Shown: one piece after another, positions 1 through 8,948 of the stretch
How positions within the stretch are numbered: position 1 is the stretch's first letter
Layout of the letters: every line of letters starts with the position of its first letter
DNA from: Armatimonadetes bacterium CG06_land_8_20_14_3_00_66_21
GTDB lineage: Bacteria; Armatimonadota; Abditibacteriia; CG2-30-66-41
DNA length: 42,548 bases
Reading direction: 5' to 3'
Assembly (NCBI GenBank): GCA_002779825.1
Contig: PEVN01000502.1
Span: 1-42,548, forward strand
Translations under genes and position numbers: made by a program
The notes under the pieces: generated by a model
Database searches by the model: none
What the model was told of the DNA's origin: nothing
The model's input: only the letters and a program-made list of their open reading frames with translations

Positions 1-683
1 ATTCCACTTCTTCCGCAGCGCCAGCCCCAGCCTCACCTGCGACGGCAAGTACCTGATCCTGTCTGGGATCGCCCCGCAAGGTGGCGCCGTCGCCCGGGTG
101 CGGACCGACGACCCGGCGAAGCCCGATCTCATCGCCTTCACCGAAAAGCGGCTGTTCGCTTGGGGGACCCTCTCACCCGACGAGCGAACCTACGCCACCT
201 CGATCGGCACCAAGGAAGGGGAAGGCTTCTGGGACCTCTGCGCGGTGGACGTGCAGGCACACCAAGCCGCAGCAGCTCGCCTGGGGCCGACCCCAGTGGA
301 ACTACCGGCCGGTGTGGTCGCCCGACGGGCGGAAGATCGCCTACGTCGGCCGCAATGTCGATGTCCGCGTGTTGACACTGGGCGGGCTGCCGCAGCCAAG
401 CCTGGCGCTGGTGGTGGCGCCGACCGACAAGGGCGCCACGGCAACGCTCACATGCACCGGCAAGGAAGCGACGACGGTAACGGCAACGTATCAGCTCTTC
501 GACGCCGCCAGCGCCGAGGTCGCCTCCGGTGCGCTCACCGCGCAGCCCGTGCCGCTGAAGCCGGGCGAGGTGGTGGAGTTCGCGCTCCCAACTGGCGCGG
601 CCGCCGCCCGCACGATGAAGGCAACGGTGGTGGCGCAGACCGGTGAACGCGCCATTGCCCTCGCTACAATACCTGCACCGTAG
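1..683 (+). pseudogene. 3' part of a TolB/PD40-type beta-propeller protein, frameshifted
   Basis: The gene enters from the left edge, so its start is not visible. Up to about position 256 the frame beginning at base 2 reads as a propeller blade ending in FWDLCAVDVQ. From about 258 the sense continues in the frame that ends at the TAG at 681, with the PD40 signature VWSPDGRKIAYVG. Skipping one base near 255-258 joins the two halves, so a single-base insertion is the simplest cause. The last 100 residues form a beta-rich domain (LKPGEVVEFALP, then a TGERAIALA-like end) that matches the C-termini of the genes at 14291 and 21416. The blade sequence FWDLCAVD also matches HWDLCALD in the 14291 product. 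The intact protein was probably exported. Whether the lesion is real decay or a sequence error cannot be told here. Confidence 0.75.
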
Positions 684-747
684 CGGGAACATCGCAGGCG
701 CGCGCGTCGTCTGATTGCCCAACCGACCGGAAAGGGGAGATCGTGCC

Positions 748-2535
748 ATGTCGCTCTACCGGAAGCCGCCGAGACGTGGGGCTGTGCCTGCCGTGACCGT
801 GTGGGTGTGTGTCCAGTGGGTGTTCGCGCCTCCCGGCGTGGCGCAGCCGCCGCAGGGGGTAAACGTGGCCGGCACGTGGGCCATGTTTCGCGGCACGCCG
901 CAACGGACGGGTAGGGCGGAAGCCGCGCCTGCTCTGCCGTGGACGCTGGCGTGGAAGGCCAAGGCGTACAGCCTTTACTCGTCGCCCGCTCTGAGCCATG
1001 GACTCGTGTTCTGTTCTGGCATCGGGAACGGGGCCGTAGCGTTCGACAAAGCGACCGGCGAGCGGCGTTGGCGTCACACAGAGCTCCCGACGTATTGGTG
1101 GTCGTCACCGGCGCTGGCCGAGGGCACGCTGTACGTGGCGGCCGGGTCCGCCAAGCTGGCAGCGCTTGACGCGTCCTCGGGACGCGTGTTTTGGCAGGTC
1201 GACTTGCGGAACGAGGCCGAGGCAGGCGCCATCAATGCGTCGCCACTGCCGGCCGGAGACAAGGTGTTCGTCGCGACACAGGGCGGCGGACTGCTCGCCC
1301 TTGACGCCAAGTCCGGCAAGCAGTTGTGGCGCGCGGTCATCGGGACCAGCGTCAGCTCGCCCGCTGCCGACGGAGACACGGTGTTCGTGGGCTCCCGCGA
1401 CGGCATGTACGCCGTCGGCGCCGACACGGGGAAGCTGAAGTGGTGGGCCGACCTGCCGAGGGGCGTCGACGCGTCACCTGCCGTTCTGCAGGGCGCCGTG
1501 TACGTCGGCGGACGGGACGGCTGCGTCTATGCCCTCGCCGCCGACAGCGGGAAGATCCAGTGGCGCCAGCCGGTGAGCAAGCAGTGGCTGCATTCGTCGC
1601 CGCTCGCGACCGACGACTCCGTCGTCGTGGGGACGTTGGACGGAGACGTGGTGTCGCTTGATCGGGCAACCGGCAAGCAACGCTGGGCGACCAGGCTGGG
1701 CGGCGCGGTCTACTCGTCGCCGGTGCTGGCCGGGGACCGGGTGCTGATCGGCAGCCGCGACTGCTCTCTGTACGCGCTGAGCCTGACGGGCGAAATCCTC
1801 TGGCGCTTCCAGACGCGCGGCTATGCCCACTCGACACCAGCGGTGGATGACAGCGGCGTCTACTTCGCCGGCGGGGACGGCACGCTGTACGCCTTCACCA
1901 CCGTCCGCGACGACCTGCCGATGACCCGAAGCGATCTGGTGAAAGCCGTTGTCGATGCCGTCGGGCTGCGCAAGTGCCCCGAAGTCCCGGAGAAGCTGGG
2001 GTTCCAGAGCGTGCCCGAGGCAGACCCCAACTACGCCGCCATCGAGGCCGCCGTCAGCCACTGCCTGATCGGCGAGTTCTACCAGACGGTCGGCAGAGGG
2101 GGTGGACCGTGGCGCCGCGCCGTGCTCCAGGAGCCGACCGAGCCGATGAACCGACAGGAGTTCACGGCGTTTCTGGAGAAGCTGCTGTGGACGTTTGCGC
2201 CGTTGGGTATCCCCGTTCCAGCGTTCGAAGAAGCAAAGCTCGCCGACGCCTGGGAGTTGCCGGCGTGGCTGGGCCGCGTGCCCGGCAAGATCGTCGGCTG
2301 CGGACTGCTGAAGGCGAAGCCTGGCGGCCGGCTTGACCGAATCGCCCCAGTGACCCACGGCGAAGCCCGGCAGGCGTGCGAACTGCTGCGGCAGTGGGCG
2401 GCCAACGCACCCGCCAACCGCAACTATTCGCTGGTGAACCGTCTGACGGAGTTGATTCGAGAGGGCGAACCGAGAGACCGCGCCGCGTTCCAGACGCGGC
2501 TCCGCTACCTGCAGCAAGGAGTTGGTCGAAGATGA
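748..2535 (+). CDS. exported PQQ-type beta-propeller protein with SLH-like C-terminus
   Basis: The product is 595 aa. I chose the ATG at 748 because GGGGAG lies 8 bases upstream; an in-frame ATG at 715 has no such site. Residues 1 to about 32 are a signal peptide ending VAQPP. Residues 45-390 carry about eight PQQ-like blades of the form VYVGGRDG-YALAADSGKIQW, as in BamB and quinoprotein propellers, but no catalytic quinone-binding residues can be identified. From residue 392 there are two diverged S-layer-homology-like repeats (MTRSDLVKAVVDAVGL, then NYAAIEAAVSHCLI; MNRQEFTAFLEKLL). SLH repeats usually tether proteins to the cell surface, so a surface-anchored propeller is likely. The TGA stop overlaps the ATG of the next gene, indicating translational coupling. 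The propeller call is firm; the SLH call is tentative. Confidence 0.85.
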   Translation: MSLYRKPPRRGAVPAVTVWVCVQWVFAPPGVAQPPQGVNVAGTWAMFRGTPQRTGRAEAAPALPWTLAWKAKAYSLYSSPALSHGLVFCSGIGNGAVAFDKATGERRWRHTELPTYWWSSPALAEGTLYVAAGSAKLAALDASSGRVFWQVDLRNEAEAGAINASPLPAGDKVFVATQGGGLLALDAKSGKQLWRAVIGTSVSSPAADGDTVFVGSRDGMYAVGADTGKLKWWADLPRGVDASPAVLQGAVYVGGRDGCVYALAADSGKIQWRQPVSKQWLHSSPLATDDSVVVGTLDGDVVSLDRATGKQRWATRLGGAVYSSPVLAGDRVLIGSRDCSLYALSLTGEILWRFQTRGYAHSTPAVDDSGVYFAGGDGTLYAFTTVRDDLPMTRSDLVKAVVDAVGLRKCPEVPEKLGFQSVPEADPNYAAIEAAVSHCLIGEFYQTVGRGGGPWRRAVLQEPTEPMNRQEFTAFLEKLLWTFAPLGIPVPAFEEAKLADAWELPAWLGRVPGKIVGCGLLKAKPGGRLDRIAPVTHGEARQACELLRQWAANAPANRNYSLVNRLTELIREGEPRDRAAFQTRLRYLQQGVGRR

Positions 2536-3263
2536 GGCTTCCGCAATCGCCGCAAGGACTGCCCCGAAGACTCGCGTTCCTTGTGGCAGCCGCAGCATGG
2601 GTGGCGACGCCGAGCGCGCAGTCCCAGCCGCCGGAAGCCCCACTACTGCGCGCCGAGCCCCCACGCCTCCCGGTCGACCAGTTTGGCCAGCAGCCTCAAC
2701 TGCCGCCTCAGGTCGTGTTCGGACGCGACGGCATGACCATGCAGATGCTTGCCCCCGGTGGCGCCGGCCGGCAAGGCGCGCTGGCGCTGTCCGACAAGTA
2801 CGTTTTCGTCTTGCTGGACGGACAACTGTACCAGTACGACATCGACACGCTGACTCTGCGCAACCAAGTGCGTGTGGCTCCGGTCGTATTCGAGCAGATG
2901 CCGATGACCCTGCGTACCCAACCGCGTACGCCGATGATCCCGCCTGAGCCGAATCGCGCCTGGCTCGGCGTCTCGCTGCAGCCTCTGCCCGAGGACCTGG
3001 CGAAGCAGCATGGACTCGTGGCAGGCGCTGGTGGTCTGGTGACCGAGGTGGTCGTCGGCAGCCCTGCAGATAAGGCCGGGCTGAAGGCCGGCGATGTCAT
3101 CGTCTCGTTCGACGGGCAGCCGGTTCCGTCGCTGGAGGAGCTTGTCAACCGCGTCCGCACAACCGACGTAGGGAAGAAGGTAGCAGCGGCGATCATCCGG
3201 GACGGCGAGAAGAAGACGGTGACCGTCGAGATGACCAAGATGCCGGAGCTGCCTGGAAGGTAG
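2532..3263 (+). CDS. exported PDZ-domain protein
   Basis: The product is 243 aa. The ATG overlaps the TGA of the upstream propeller gene (ATGA), which favours this start and coupled translation. Residues 1-30 are a signal peptide ending near SAQSQPP. Residues 30-135 are proline-rich and unassigned, with NQVRVAPVVFEQMP-like beta strands. Residues 141-235 are a PDZ domain: AWLGVSLQPL, then GSPADKAGLKAGDVIVSFDGQ and a closing GEKKTVTVEM strand, as in the PDZ modules of HtrA-type proteases. No trypsin-like or other protease domain is present, so it is a stand-alone binding module in the periplasm or on the surface, probably working with the co-translated propeller protein. The ligand is unknown. 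Confidence 0.82.
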   Translation: MRLPQSPQGLPRRLAFLVAAAAWVATPSAQSQPPEAPLLRAEPPRLPVDQFGQQPQLPPQVVFGRDGMTMQMLAPGGAGRQGALALSDKYVFVLLDGQLYQYDIDTLTLRNQVRVAPVVFEQMPMTLRTQPRTPMIPPEPNRAWLGVSLQPLPEDLAKQHGLVAGAGGLVTEVVVGSPADKAGLKAGDVIVSFDGQPVPSLEELVNRVRTTDVGKKVAAAIIRDGEKKTVTVEMTKMPELPGR

Positions 3264-3283
3264 AGCACTCGCCGGTGCCAGAC

Positions 3284-3312
3284 AGCGGAGCGAGCAAGTT
3301 GCCTGCTCCGCT
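3284..3312 (+). terminator. possible stem-loop after the propeller/PDZ pair
   Basis: AGCGGAGC (3284-3291) pairs perfectly with GCTCCGCT (3305-3312) across a 13-base loop, 20 bases after the PDZ gene. No T-run follows, so an intrinsic terminator is only a possibility. Confidence 0.3.
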
Positions 3313-3334
3313 CTTCTGGCGAATGGTCCCATCA

Positions 3335-3390
3335 GGACGCCCGAGCTTGTTGGGGGGCTGCGCGGAGTACCCCAACGAGTTGGGGCGTCC
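3335..3390. repeat. imperfect 21-bp inverted repeat
   Basis: The arm at 3335-3355 (GGACGCCC...GTTGGGG) pairs with 3370-3390 (CCCCAAC...GGGCGTCC) with three mismatches around a 14-base loop. It lies between the PDZ gene and the methyltransferase gene. It could be a dispersed intergenic hairpin or a transcription signal. I see no second copy in the window. Confidence 0.5.
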
Positions 3391-3416
3391 AGAAGCGCTC
3401 TGAAAGGAGACTGACG

Positions 3417-3503
3417 ATGGACCGCCGCGCTCAATCTGACGGTTGTGGCGGCGAGCCAGTGCCCGAACTGGTGGACGACGGGGCGAAGTGGGGCGCAGCG
3501 TGA
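3417..3503 (+). CDS. possible 28-aa small protein
   Basis: An ATG at 3417 follows a good ribosome-binding site (AAAGGAGA, about 6 bases before it) and opens a 28-codon frame ending with TGA at 3501-3503, 19 bases before the methyltransferase ATG. The peptide is acidic (PELVDDGAKW) with no membrane segment. It could be a leader peptide, a remnant of a lost gene, or chance. The ribosome-binding site is the only positive evidence. Confidence 0.3.
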   Translation: MDRRAQSDGCGGEPVPELVDDGAKWGAA

Positions 3504-3522
3504 GTGGAAAGGAGGTACGTCA

Positions 3523-4374
3523 ATGGACGGACGACTGCTGAGTGCGCTGACGTGCCCTGAGTGTCGAGGCGAGCTCGGCTTCGCTGGGGACGAGGAGGGA
3601 GGTTGGCCCGTCTCGGGCGAACTACGTTGCGCCGAGTGCGGCCTTGTCTTCGAAGTGAGCGACGGCGTGCCCGTTCTCGTGGTGCCCGGCACCGACATGG
3701 ACGGAGCGCAGTGGGAGGGCAAGGAACGCCAACTCGCGGAGTGGGTGCCCCGGAACTTCCAGCGCGCGCTGCAGCCGGACCGCGTGCCGGCGCCCCTTCA
3801 CAAGTTTGTCGAGACAGCCCGTGCTACCGAAGGGATTGTGCTGGACATTGCCAGCGGCCCCGGCGGCTCATACTGCGTCGAGACGATGCGGGACGGGCCG
3901 CCCACGGGCCTGCTGGTCATGAGCGACCTCGGCGCGCCGGTGATGCAGAGGTGGCGGAAGCACCTTCGCGAAGTGGGGTGGGACAGCCGGTGCTCCAACA
4001 TGGGGCTGGACGCGCGGCGACTGCCCTTCCGAGACGCTGTTCTGGACGCCCTCACGTCCGTCGGTGGTTTCTCCAACATCGTGGGGAACCGCCAAGCGTA
4101 CGCAGAAGCCTCGCGCGTGCTGAAGCCGGGCGGGCCGTTGATGGAAGTCGTCCGGCTGTACGAGGAGGGTGGACCGACACACCGACTCCTGACAGAACAG
4201 GGCCAGGTGGCGACGACCTGGTGCGACTATGAGGCGTTCCTGAATGAGAGCGGCTTCAGCGTCACGTCTTGCGAGCTTCTGAACCAAGGCCGCGGCAAGA
4301 CCGATCCCAACGACGGTCTGCCGGTGGGCGACGAGGCCTGGGAGCACCGGGTGGTGTTCGCGGTTCGGCAGTGA
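3523..4374 (+). CDS. Trm112-type zinc ribbon plus class I SAM methyltransferase
   Basis: The product is 283 aa. The start at 3523 is preceded by AAAGGAGGT at ideal spacing. Residues 1-55 form a Trm112/YcaR-like zinc ribbon (C11-PE-C14 and C36-AE-C39, then VSDGVPVLV). Residues 100-230 are a Rossmann methyltransferase fold with motif I VLDIASGPGGS (about 107-117), a downstream ARRLPFRDAVLDAL motif and RVLKPGG before strand 5, as in the UbiE/RlmA superfamily. The same ribbon-plus-methyltransferase layout occurs in RlmA, but the fold is diverged and the substrate cannot be read from the sequence. No signal peptide is seen, so it is cytoplasmic, unlike most of its neighbours. Confidence 0.82.
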   Translation: MDGRLLSALTCPECRGELGFAGDEEGGWPVSGELRCAECGLVFEVSDGVPVLVVPGTDMDGAQWEGKERQLAEWVPRNFQRALQPDRVPAPLHKFVETARATEGIVLDIASGPGGSYCVETMRDGPPTGLLVMSDLGAPVMQRWRKHLREVGWDSRCSNMGLDARRLPFRDAVLDALTSVGGFSNIVGNRQAYAEASRVLKPGGPLMEVVRLYEEGGPTHRLLTEQGQVATTWCDYEAFLNESGFSVTSCELLNQGRGKTDPNDGLPVGDEAWEHRVVFAVRQ

Positions 4375-4397
4375 CCGGGGCGTCGCAGGAAGGCCAG

Positions 4398-6214
4398 ATG
4401 CCGGCGAGACAACTCATGAACCTCAAGACACGGCGAATCCCTATCGGAAGCGCAACGTTCGCAGTTGCTCTGATCACAGCCGCGACGAGCATGACGGCTG
4501 CTGAGGAGCGAACCACTACGCGTCTGAGCCAGACCGTCGATGGCGTCTCGGTCCGCTTCACCGACGCCAAGTGGTGCACGCTGCAGGACCTCGGCCGGAA
4601 GCCCGGCTCGGGCGATGACCCGCGAGACAAGGGGCTGGCGATCTGGTACGAGGTCGAGTCCGATGATCCGGCGATTCAGGCAGCGGTGGACGGGAAGCTG
4701 GCGCGTCATCTGATGTCGGTCACAACGCCAAGCGAGTCGGGCCGTCCACTGCGGGCCGAATGGCAGAAGGACCGACAGTGGGTCTGGTAGAGTGGCGTCG
4801 ACCCGCGCTGGGACAAAGCGATCATCGACTTCGAGCTTTTCGACCCCCGGGCGCCCCCGGACGCGACGGCGGAGTTCAGCGATCCACTGGAGTTCAAGGG
4901 CATCCTCATCCCCCATGGAGACGGCGGCGTCATCGAGGTGAACCGCACGCTGACCACGCTACAGGGCACACCGATCACGCTGGAGAAGGTGGGGCTGCAG
5001 ACCAAGCGAGCAAAGGAAATCGTCTTCGTGATGCGGTGGCTGCCGCCCCAGGACCTCCCCGACCTCTACGCCCACCCGGTCCTGACCGGTGGCCGCGTTG
5101 TGGATGACAAAGGTACTGAGCTGCCGGCGCGTGGCCGGGGTTGGCACGCCGGGGATGAGCTCGAAGGCAAACCGGGCCGTGAGACGCTGCGGGCGCCGGC
5201 CGAGTTTGTGCCCGGGGCGAAGACGTGCGATGTGACCGTGCGCGTCGAAGAGAAGGCTGCCAGCCTTCGACAGGGGAAGTGGTACCGGCGGTTCCGGTTC
5301 GAGTTGCCGCTGCAAGAAGTGCCGTTCGAGACAGAGGCAGCCAGTCCGCCGCCCGTGGCCACTGTCCAGGGCGACGGCGTCACCGTCACGCTGGAGAGCC
5401 TCGAGGCGATGCTGTCCGGTAGCACTCCGCCTCGGGACTACCGCGCCCGCCTGTGGATCGTGCCCAAGGAGGGGGCGCAGCGCGAGCAACGACTCTGGCT
5501 GCTCAAGCGTGTCAACGCCACCGACGACGCGGGCAACGAGTACGTGGGCGCCGTCGGCTTCCAGCGCCTGCTGTGGAAGGCGGACGGCACGCCGGTACGC
5601 CTTGGCGAATGGGGATGGTCGGTCCGTCCCACCAGTTTCGCACGCCGGCAGGGCAAGCCGACGAAGCTCGACGTGCAAGCCGAGATCGTGGCGGTTGACC
5701 GGTTCGAGCGGATGCTGGATTTCGCCGACCTGCCGATGCCCAAGTCGGGCGAGTTTATCGAGTTGCTGAACAAGGTGCAGGAGACCGGCGCCGGTGGTCA
5801 GTTCGCGATACGACGATTGGGCTACTTCGCTGAGAAAGAGCTCCCGCTGACCATGAGCGACGAGCGCAAGGAGACATTCCGCCCGCCCGTCGGCATTGCG
5901 GTGGTCCGCAGTACCTGGCTCCCGAGCATGCGCCGGGTGGCACGGCCGTCCACGACGTGAAGCCCTACCTCTAGTGCGAAGCCGCCGCTGATGACCAGAG
6001 CCGTTCGTTGAAGGAGCGCGGTCAGACGACCCAGACCCTCGACGGCGACGCGTTCGCCGAGAAGACCTCCGCTGAAGGCACGTGGCGCACGTTCCTGCTG
6101 ACGCCGCCCTGGCCCGAATCGGGGAAGCTAAGCCTGGAGTTCCGGGTGGTGGAGACGCTCGACACTGGCATCGCCGAGACTGTAGCGTTCAGCCGCGTGC
6201 CAGCAGTGCAGTAG
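4398..6214 (+). pseudogene. exported protein gene broken by two TAG codons and a frameshift
   Basis: The ATG at 4398 follows AGGAAGG. A signal peptide (VALITAATSMTAA) and a beta-rich region follow. The frame meets TAG at 4788-4790 but continues with sensible sequence in the same frame (WVW, stop, SGVDPRWDKAIIDFELFDP) as far as about 5900. There the sense moves to another frame: APEHAPGGTAVHDVKPYL, a second TAG at 5972-5974, then CEAAADDQSRSLKERGQ and an end at 6212-6214. A single-base change of CAG to TAG would explain each stop. The restored protein would be about 600 aa with Ig-like or beta-sandwich character (SGKLSLEFRVVETLDTG). I do not recognise the family. Three lesions in one gene make real decay more likely than a single error. 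Confidence 0.7.
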
Positions 6215-6284
6215 CCGACCAATCCCCCGTAGGGTAAAGCGCCACCTTTGCCCTACGGATTGCCGTTGCTGGGAGGAATGCCTC

Positions 6285-8939
6285 ATGAGACGACCCGCCC
6301 CGCTGCGAATCTGCCTTCTGCTGTCAGCCGCGGCCACCGGTCCCCTCGCTACCGCCCAACCTCCCTCCGCGCGCCAACTCGACCCTCGACCGCTGCCGCG
6401 CGCCTATCCGCCGTTCGAGGGCAAAGCGGATCTCGCCGGTGTGGCGCTACGCAGCGACGGCAAGACGCCGTGGGCGAACGCGAGAGTGGAGCTGTTCTGG
6501 TTCGGTGCGGACGAACCCATGCCCTCGGGTCCTCCCGACCAGGAACCCGAAGTCGTCACAGTTTCGGATGGTCGAGGACGGTTCGGCTTCCACGGCCTCC
6601 CGGATGGCCAGTACTGGCTCCGAGTCTCGGAACGGGGGGAGGGCGGGGAAGAGAAGCAGATCCCGCAACGGTCTGTGCGCGTGGACATCGAGCAGAGGCA
6701 AACACCGGCGCCACTCCGTGTGGCGATGGCGAACCTCACCGTGCGCGGGCAGGTGCTGCTGACCGACGGTGGACCGCCGGTAGCCGGCGCCGAGGTCGAG
6801 GTGTACCGCGAATCGCGCTACACGCCCACGGGTGGCGCTTCGGGGCGACGGGTCGCGTCCCGCACGGCGGATGCGGAGGGGCGCTTCCACGTGGACGGAC
6901 TCGACCCGGCCGACTACCGCTTCGACGCGAAGGACGCCGCAGAGCCGGAAGACAGCGAGGAACGGGGCCGCCAAGCGATTGCACTTCCCGAGGGTGGGGT
7001 TGCCGAACCAGTGTTGATCGTGCTGCGACCCTACACGATCCGTGGTGTCGTGCGGGACAAGGACGGCGCTCCCGCACGCGACGCTGCTGTGGTGCTGGGC
7101 CGGTCGGCACGCGAGGGACTCGTCATTCCGCTGCAGCCCGAAGACGCTAAGGGGGTCAAAGTCGTCCGGGCTGACGCCGAGGGACGGTTCGTCCTCGGCC
7201 CGATCGGTCGTAGTCGCTCCGGTGGGTACTGGTTGTTCGCCAGCGGGGCCGACGGAACCTCCACTGCAACGACGCTTCGACTCGATTCGCGCGACAGCCC
7301 GCCCGAGTTGGTGGAACTCCAGCTCACCCACACTGCGATCTCCGGCACGATCGTCGACGCCGACGGGAAACCGCTCCCCGAGATGGTGGTCCGACGATGG
7401 AAACTCACCCCGGAACCGGGATACCGGCAGCCTGACGTCCTTGCCGCGACCGACGCTGAGGGCAGGTTCCGCTTCCCTGGCTGCGATGCCGGCACGTTTC
7501 GCCTGACGGCCTGGAAAGAGCGCCTGTCGCTGGCGCCCGCCGAGGTGACGGTGGCAGCGGGCGCCGAGGCGACAGTGCAACTCAAGCACGTGACGACAAC
7601 GCTTGAGGGCGTGGTCGTGCGCCCCGATGGCAAGCCGTGGCCCAAGGCGCGGGTGTCCGTGGGCGCACAACAGGCGACGACCGACCAGGCGGGACGCTTT
7701 CGGCTAGCCGACCTGTTGCCAGGCAAGCAGAACGCGTCGATCCGGGATGCCACCGGGCGATACAGTCGGGCCGCACAGGTCAGTCCCGACCTGGCTACTA
7801 CTACAACCGTACTTAGCTCGGGGCAGGTCTCCGACCGCCCCGAAACGCTTGACCGGAAGGTCTCAAAGGGCTGCGAATCCACGGGATTCGAGGAGACCTG
7901 TCGGTCCGGGGAGCGGCGGGGTCAGGAGACCCTCGCCGAGCACATTCGCGCTAAGTACGGTTGTAGTACTACGCCAACGAGACCCGTTCGTCTCGTGCTG
8001 CCGGACTACAAGCCCGTCGTGGTGCTGGCCATCCAGCGACCAGACGGGAAGCCCGCTGCTGGCGCCCGGATCCATACTGCCATCCACGTCTTCGAGGCGG
8101 ATGGCAGCCCCTGCTCCTACGGCGTCCGGGACGCCACCCTCAAAGCCGACGGCAGACTGCGCTACGTGATGGAGGTGCCTCGCGGAGGCCGGCTCCAGTA
8201 TGTCGTCTTGGCGCCCGGCATCGGCTGCGCGCAACCTGCGAGCCTCGAGGTCACCGGTCTTGAGCGCGACAAGGTCGTGCCGATCCGCCTACGTCCCGCC
8301 GCCTCACTCAGCGGTGTGGTGAGGGAGGAGACCACCGGCAAGCCGGTGGGTGGCGTCATGCTTACTCCCTACCGGAAGGCCGAGGGGGATCCCGGAGGTC
8401 GCCTGTGGAACTACCTGTTCAAGCCGCACCCGACCGGCGACGACTCGATCTTCCCAGCGACCTCTTCCCGCGATGGCGATGGCGCCTTCACCTTGGAGCC
8501 TTTGGGTGCTGGCACCTACGAGCTGAAGGTCTGGGACACTTTCGGACACGAGCATACGGAGACCATTGAGCTGGCCGAAGGCAAGAACCGCAAGGGCGTT
8601 GAGTTCCGCGTGCCAGTGCCGGCCGATGCCGCCTTCGTGACCGGCCGCATCGTCGGCACCGACCACGAGCCCGTCGCCAACACCGAAGTCGGTCTTCGCC
8701 TTTGGCAGACCTGGAGCAACCGTCAGCCCACGACCCCCGAGTTCTTCGAGGGCTCCGGCAAGCTCCGTCGCGTGGTCACCGACGCGCAGGGCCGCTTCCA
8801 CCTCGGGCCCTTGGCGCGGCGTCCCTGGATCATTGTGGCGGGTGATCGAATGCACGTGGACGAGTACGGCATTGTGGCGTCGCTGGACCGCGGACTGGTA
8901 GAGAACGTCACCCTCGCGGTGCCACCAAAGAGGCGGTGA
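6285..8939 (+). CDS. large exported protein with many carboxypeptidase-regulatory-like repeats, carrying an in-frame MITE
   Basis: The product is 884 aa. The ATG at 6285 follows GGGAGGA at 7-base spacing. A signal peptide ends at ATAQPP. The rest is a string of about seven beta-sandwich repeats of the carboxypeptidase-regulatory/CnaB-like type, each with a signature such as VRGQVLLTDGGPPVAGAEV, then DAEGRFHVDGLDPADYRF. These repeats usually act as spacers or adhesive modules on surface proteins. Residues about 506-562 are encoded by an inserted 170-bp element plus its 4-bp target duplication (174 bp, 58 codons). Their composition is quite different (charged, with Cys), and removing them restores LATPTRPVRLVLPDYK. 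The next gene starts 9 bases downstream. Similar to the 16858 product. Confidence 0.85.
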   Translation: MRRPAPLRICLLLSAAATGPLATAQPPSARQLDPRPLPRAYPPFEGKADLAGVALRSDGKTPWANARVELFWFGADEPMPSGPPDQEPEVVTVSDGRGRFGFHGLPDGQYWLRVSERGEGGEEKQIPQRSVRVDIEQRQTPAPLRVAMANLTVRGQVLLTDGGPPVAGAEVEVYRESRYTPTGGASGRRVASRTADAEGRFHVDGLDPADYRFDAKDAAEPEDSEERGRQAIALPEGGVAEPVLIVLRPYTIRGVVRDKDGAPARDAAVVLGRSAREGLVIPLQPEDAKGVKVVRADAEGRFVLGPIGRSRSGGYWLFASGADGTSTATTLRLDSRDSPPELVELQLTHTAISGTIVDADGKPLPEMVVRRWKLTPEPGYRQPDVLAATDAEGRFRFPGCDAGTFRLTAWKERLSLAPAEVTVAAGAEATVQLKHVTTTLEGVVVRPDGKPWPKARVSVGAQQATTDQAGRFRLADLLPGKQNASIRDATGRYSRAAQVSPDLATTTTVLSSGQVSDRPETLDRKVSKGCESTGFEETCRSGERRGQETLAEHIRAKYGCSTTPTRPVRLVLPDYKPVVVLAIQRPDGKPAAGARIHTAIHVFEADGSPCSYGVRDATLKADGRLRYVMEVPRGGRLQYVVLAPGIGCAQPASLEVTGLERDKVVPIRLRPAASLSGVVREETTGKPVGGVMLTPYRKAEGDPGGRLWNYLFKPHPTGDDSIFPATSSRDGDGAFTLEPLGAGTYELKVWDTFGHEHTETIELAEGKNRKGVEFRVPVPADAAFVTGRIVGTDHEPVANTEVGLRLWQTWSNRQPTTPEFFEGSGKLRRVVTDAQGRFHLGPLARRPWIIVAGDRMHVDEYGIVASLDRGLVENVTLAVPPKRR
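7799..7968 (+). mobile_element. 170-bp MITE-like element inserted in a coding sequence
   Basis: The ends are a perfect 19-bp terminal inverted repeat, TACTACAACCGTACTTAGC at 7799-7817 and its complement at 7950-7968. The element is flanked by a direct repeat CTAC at 7795-7798 and 7969-7972, a 4-bp target-site duplication. Inside are further nested pairings: 7824-7832 with 7892-7900 (9 bp), and the hairpin 7875-7880/7884-7889 with a 3-base loop. GGTCTC occurs twice and GAGACC twice. There is no transposase gene, so it must be moved in trans. A second copy begins at 42481. The total insertion (174 bp) is a multiple of three and has no stop in the host frame. Confidence 0.88.
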
Positions 8940-8948
8940 GCTGGAACC

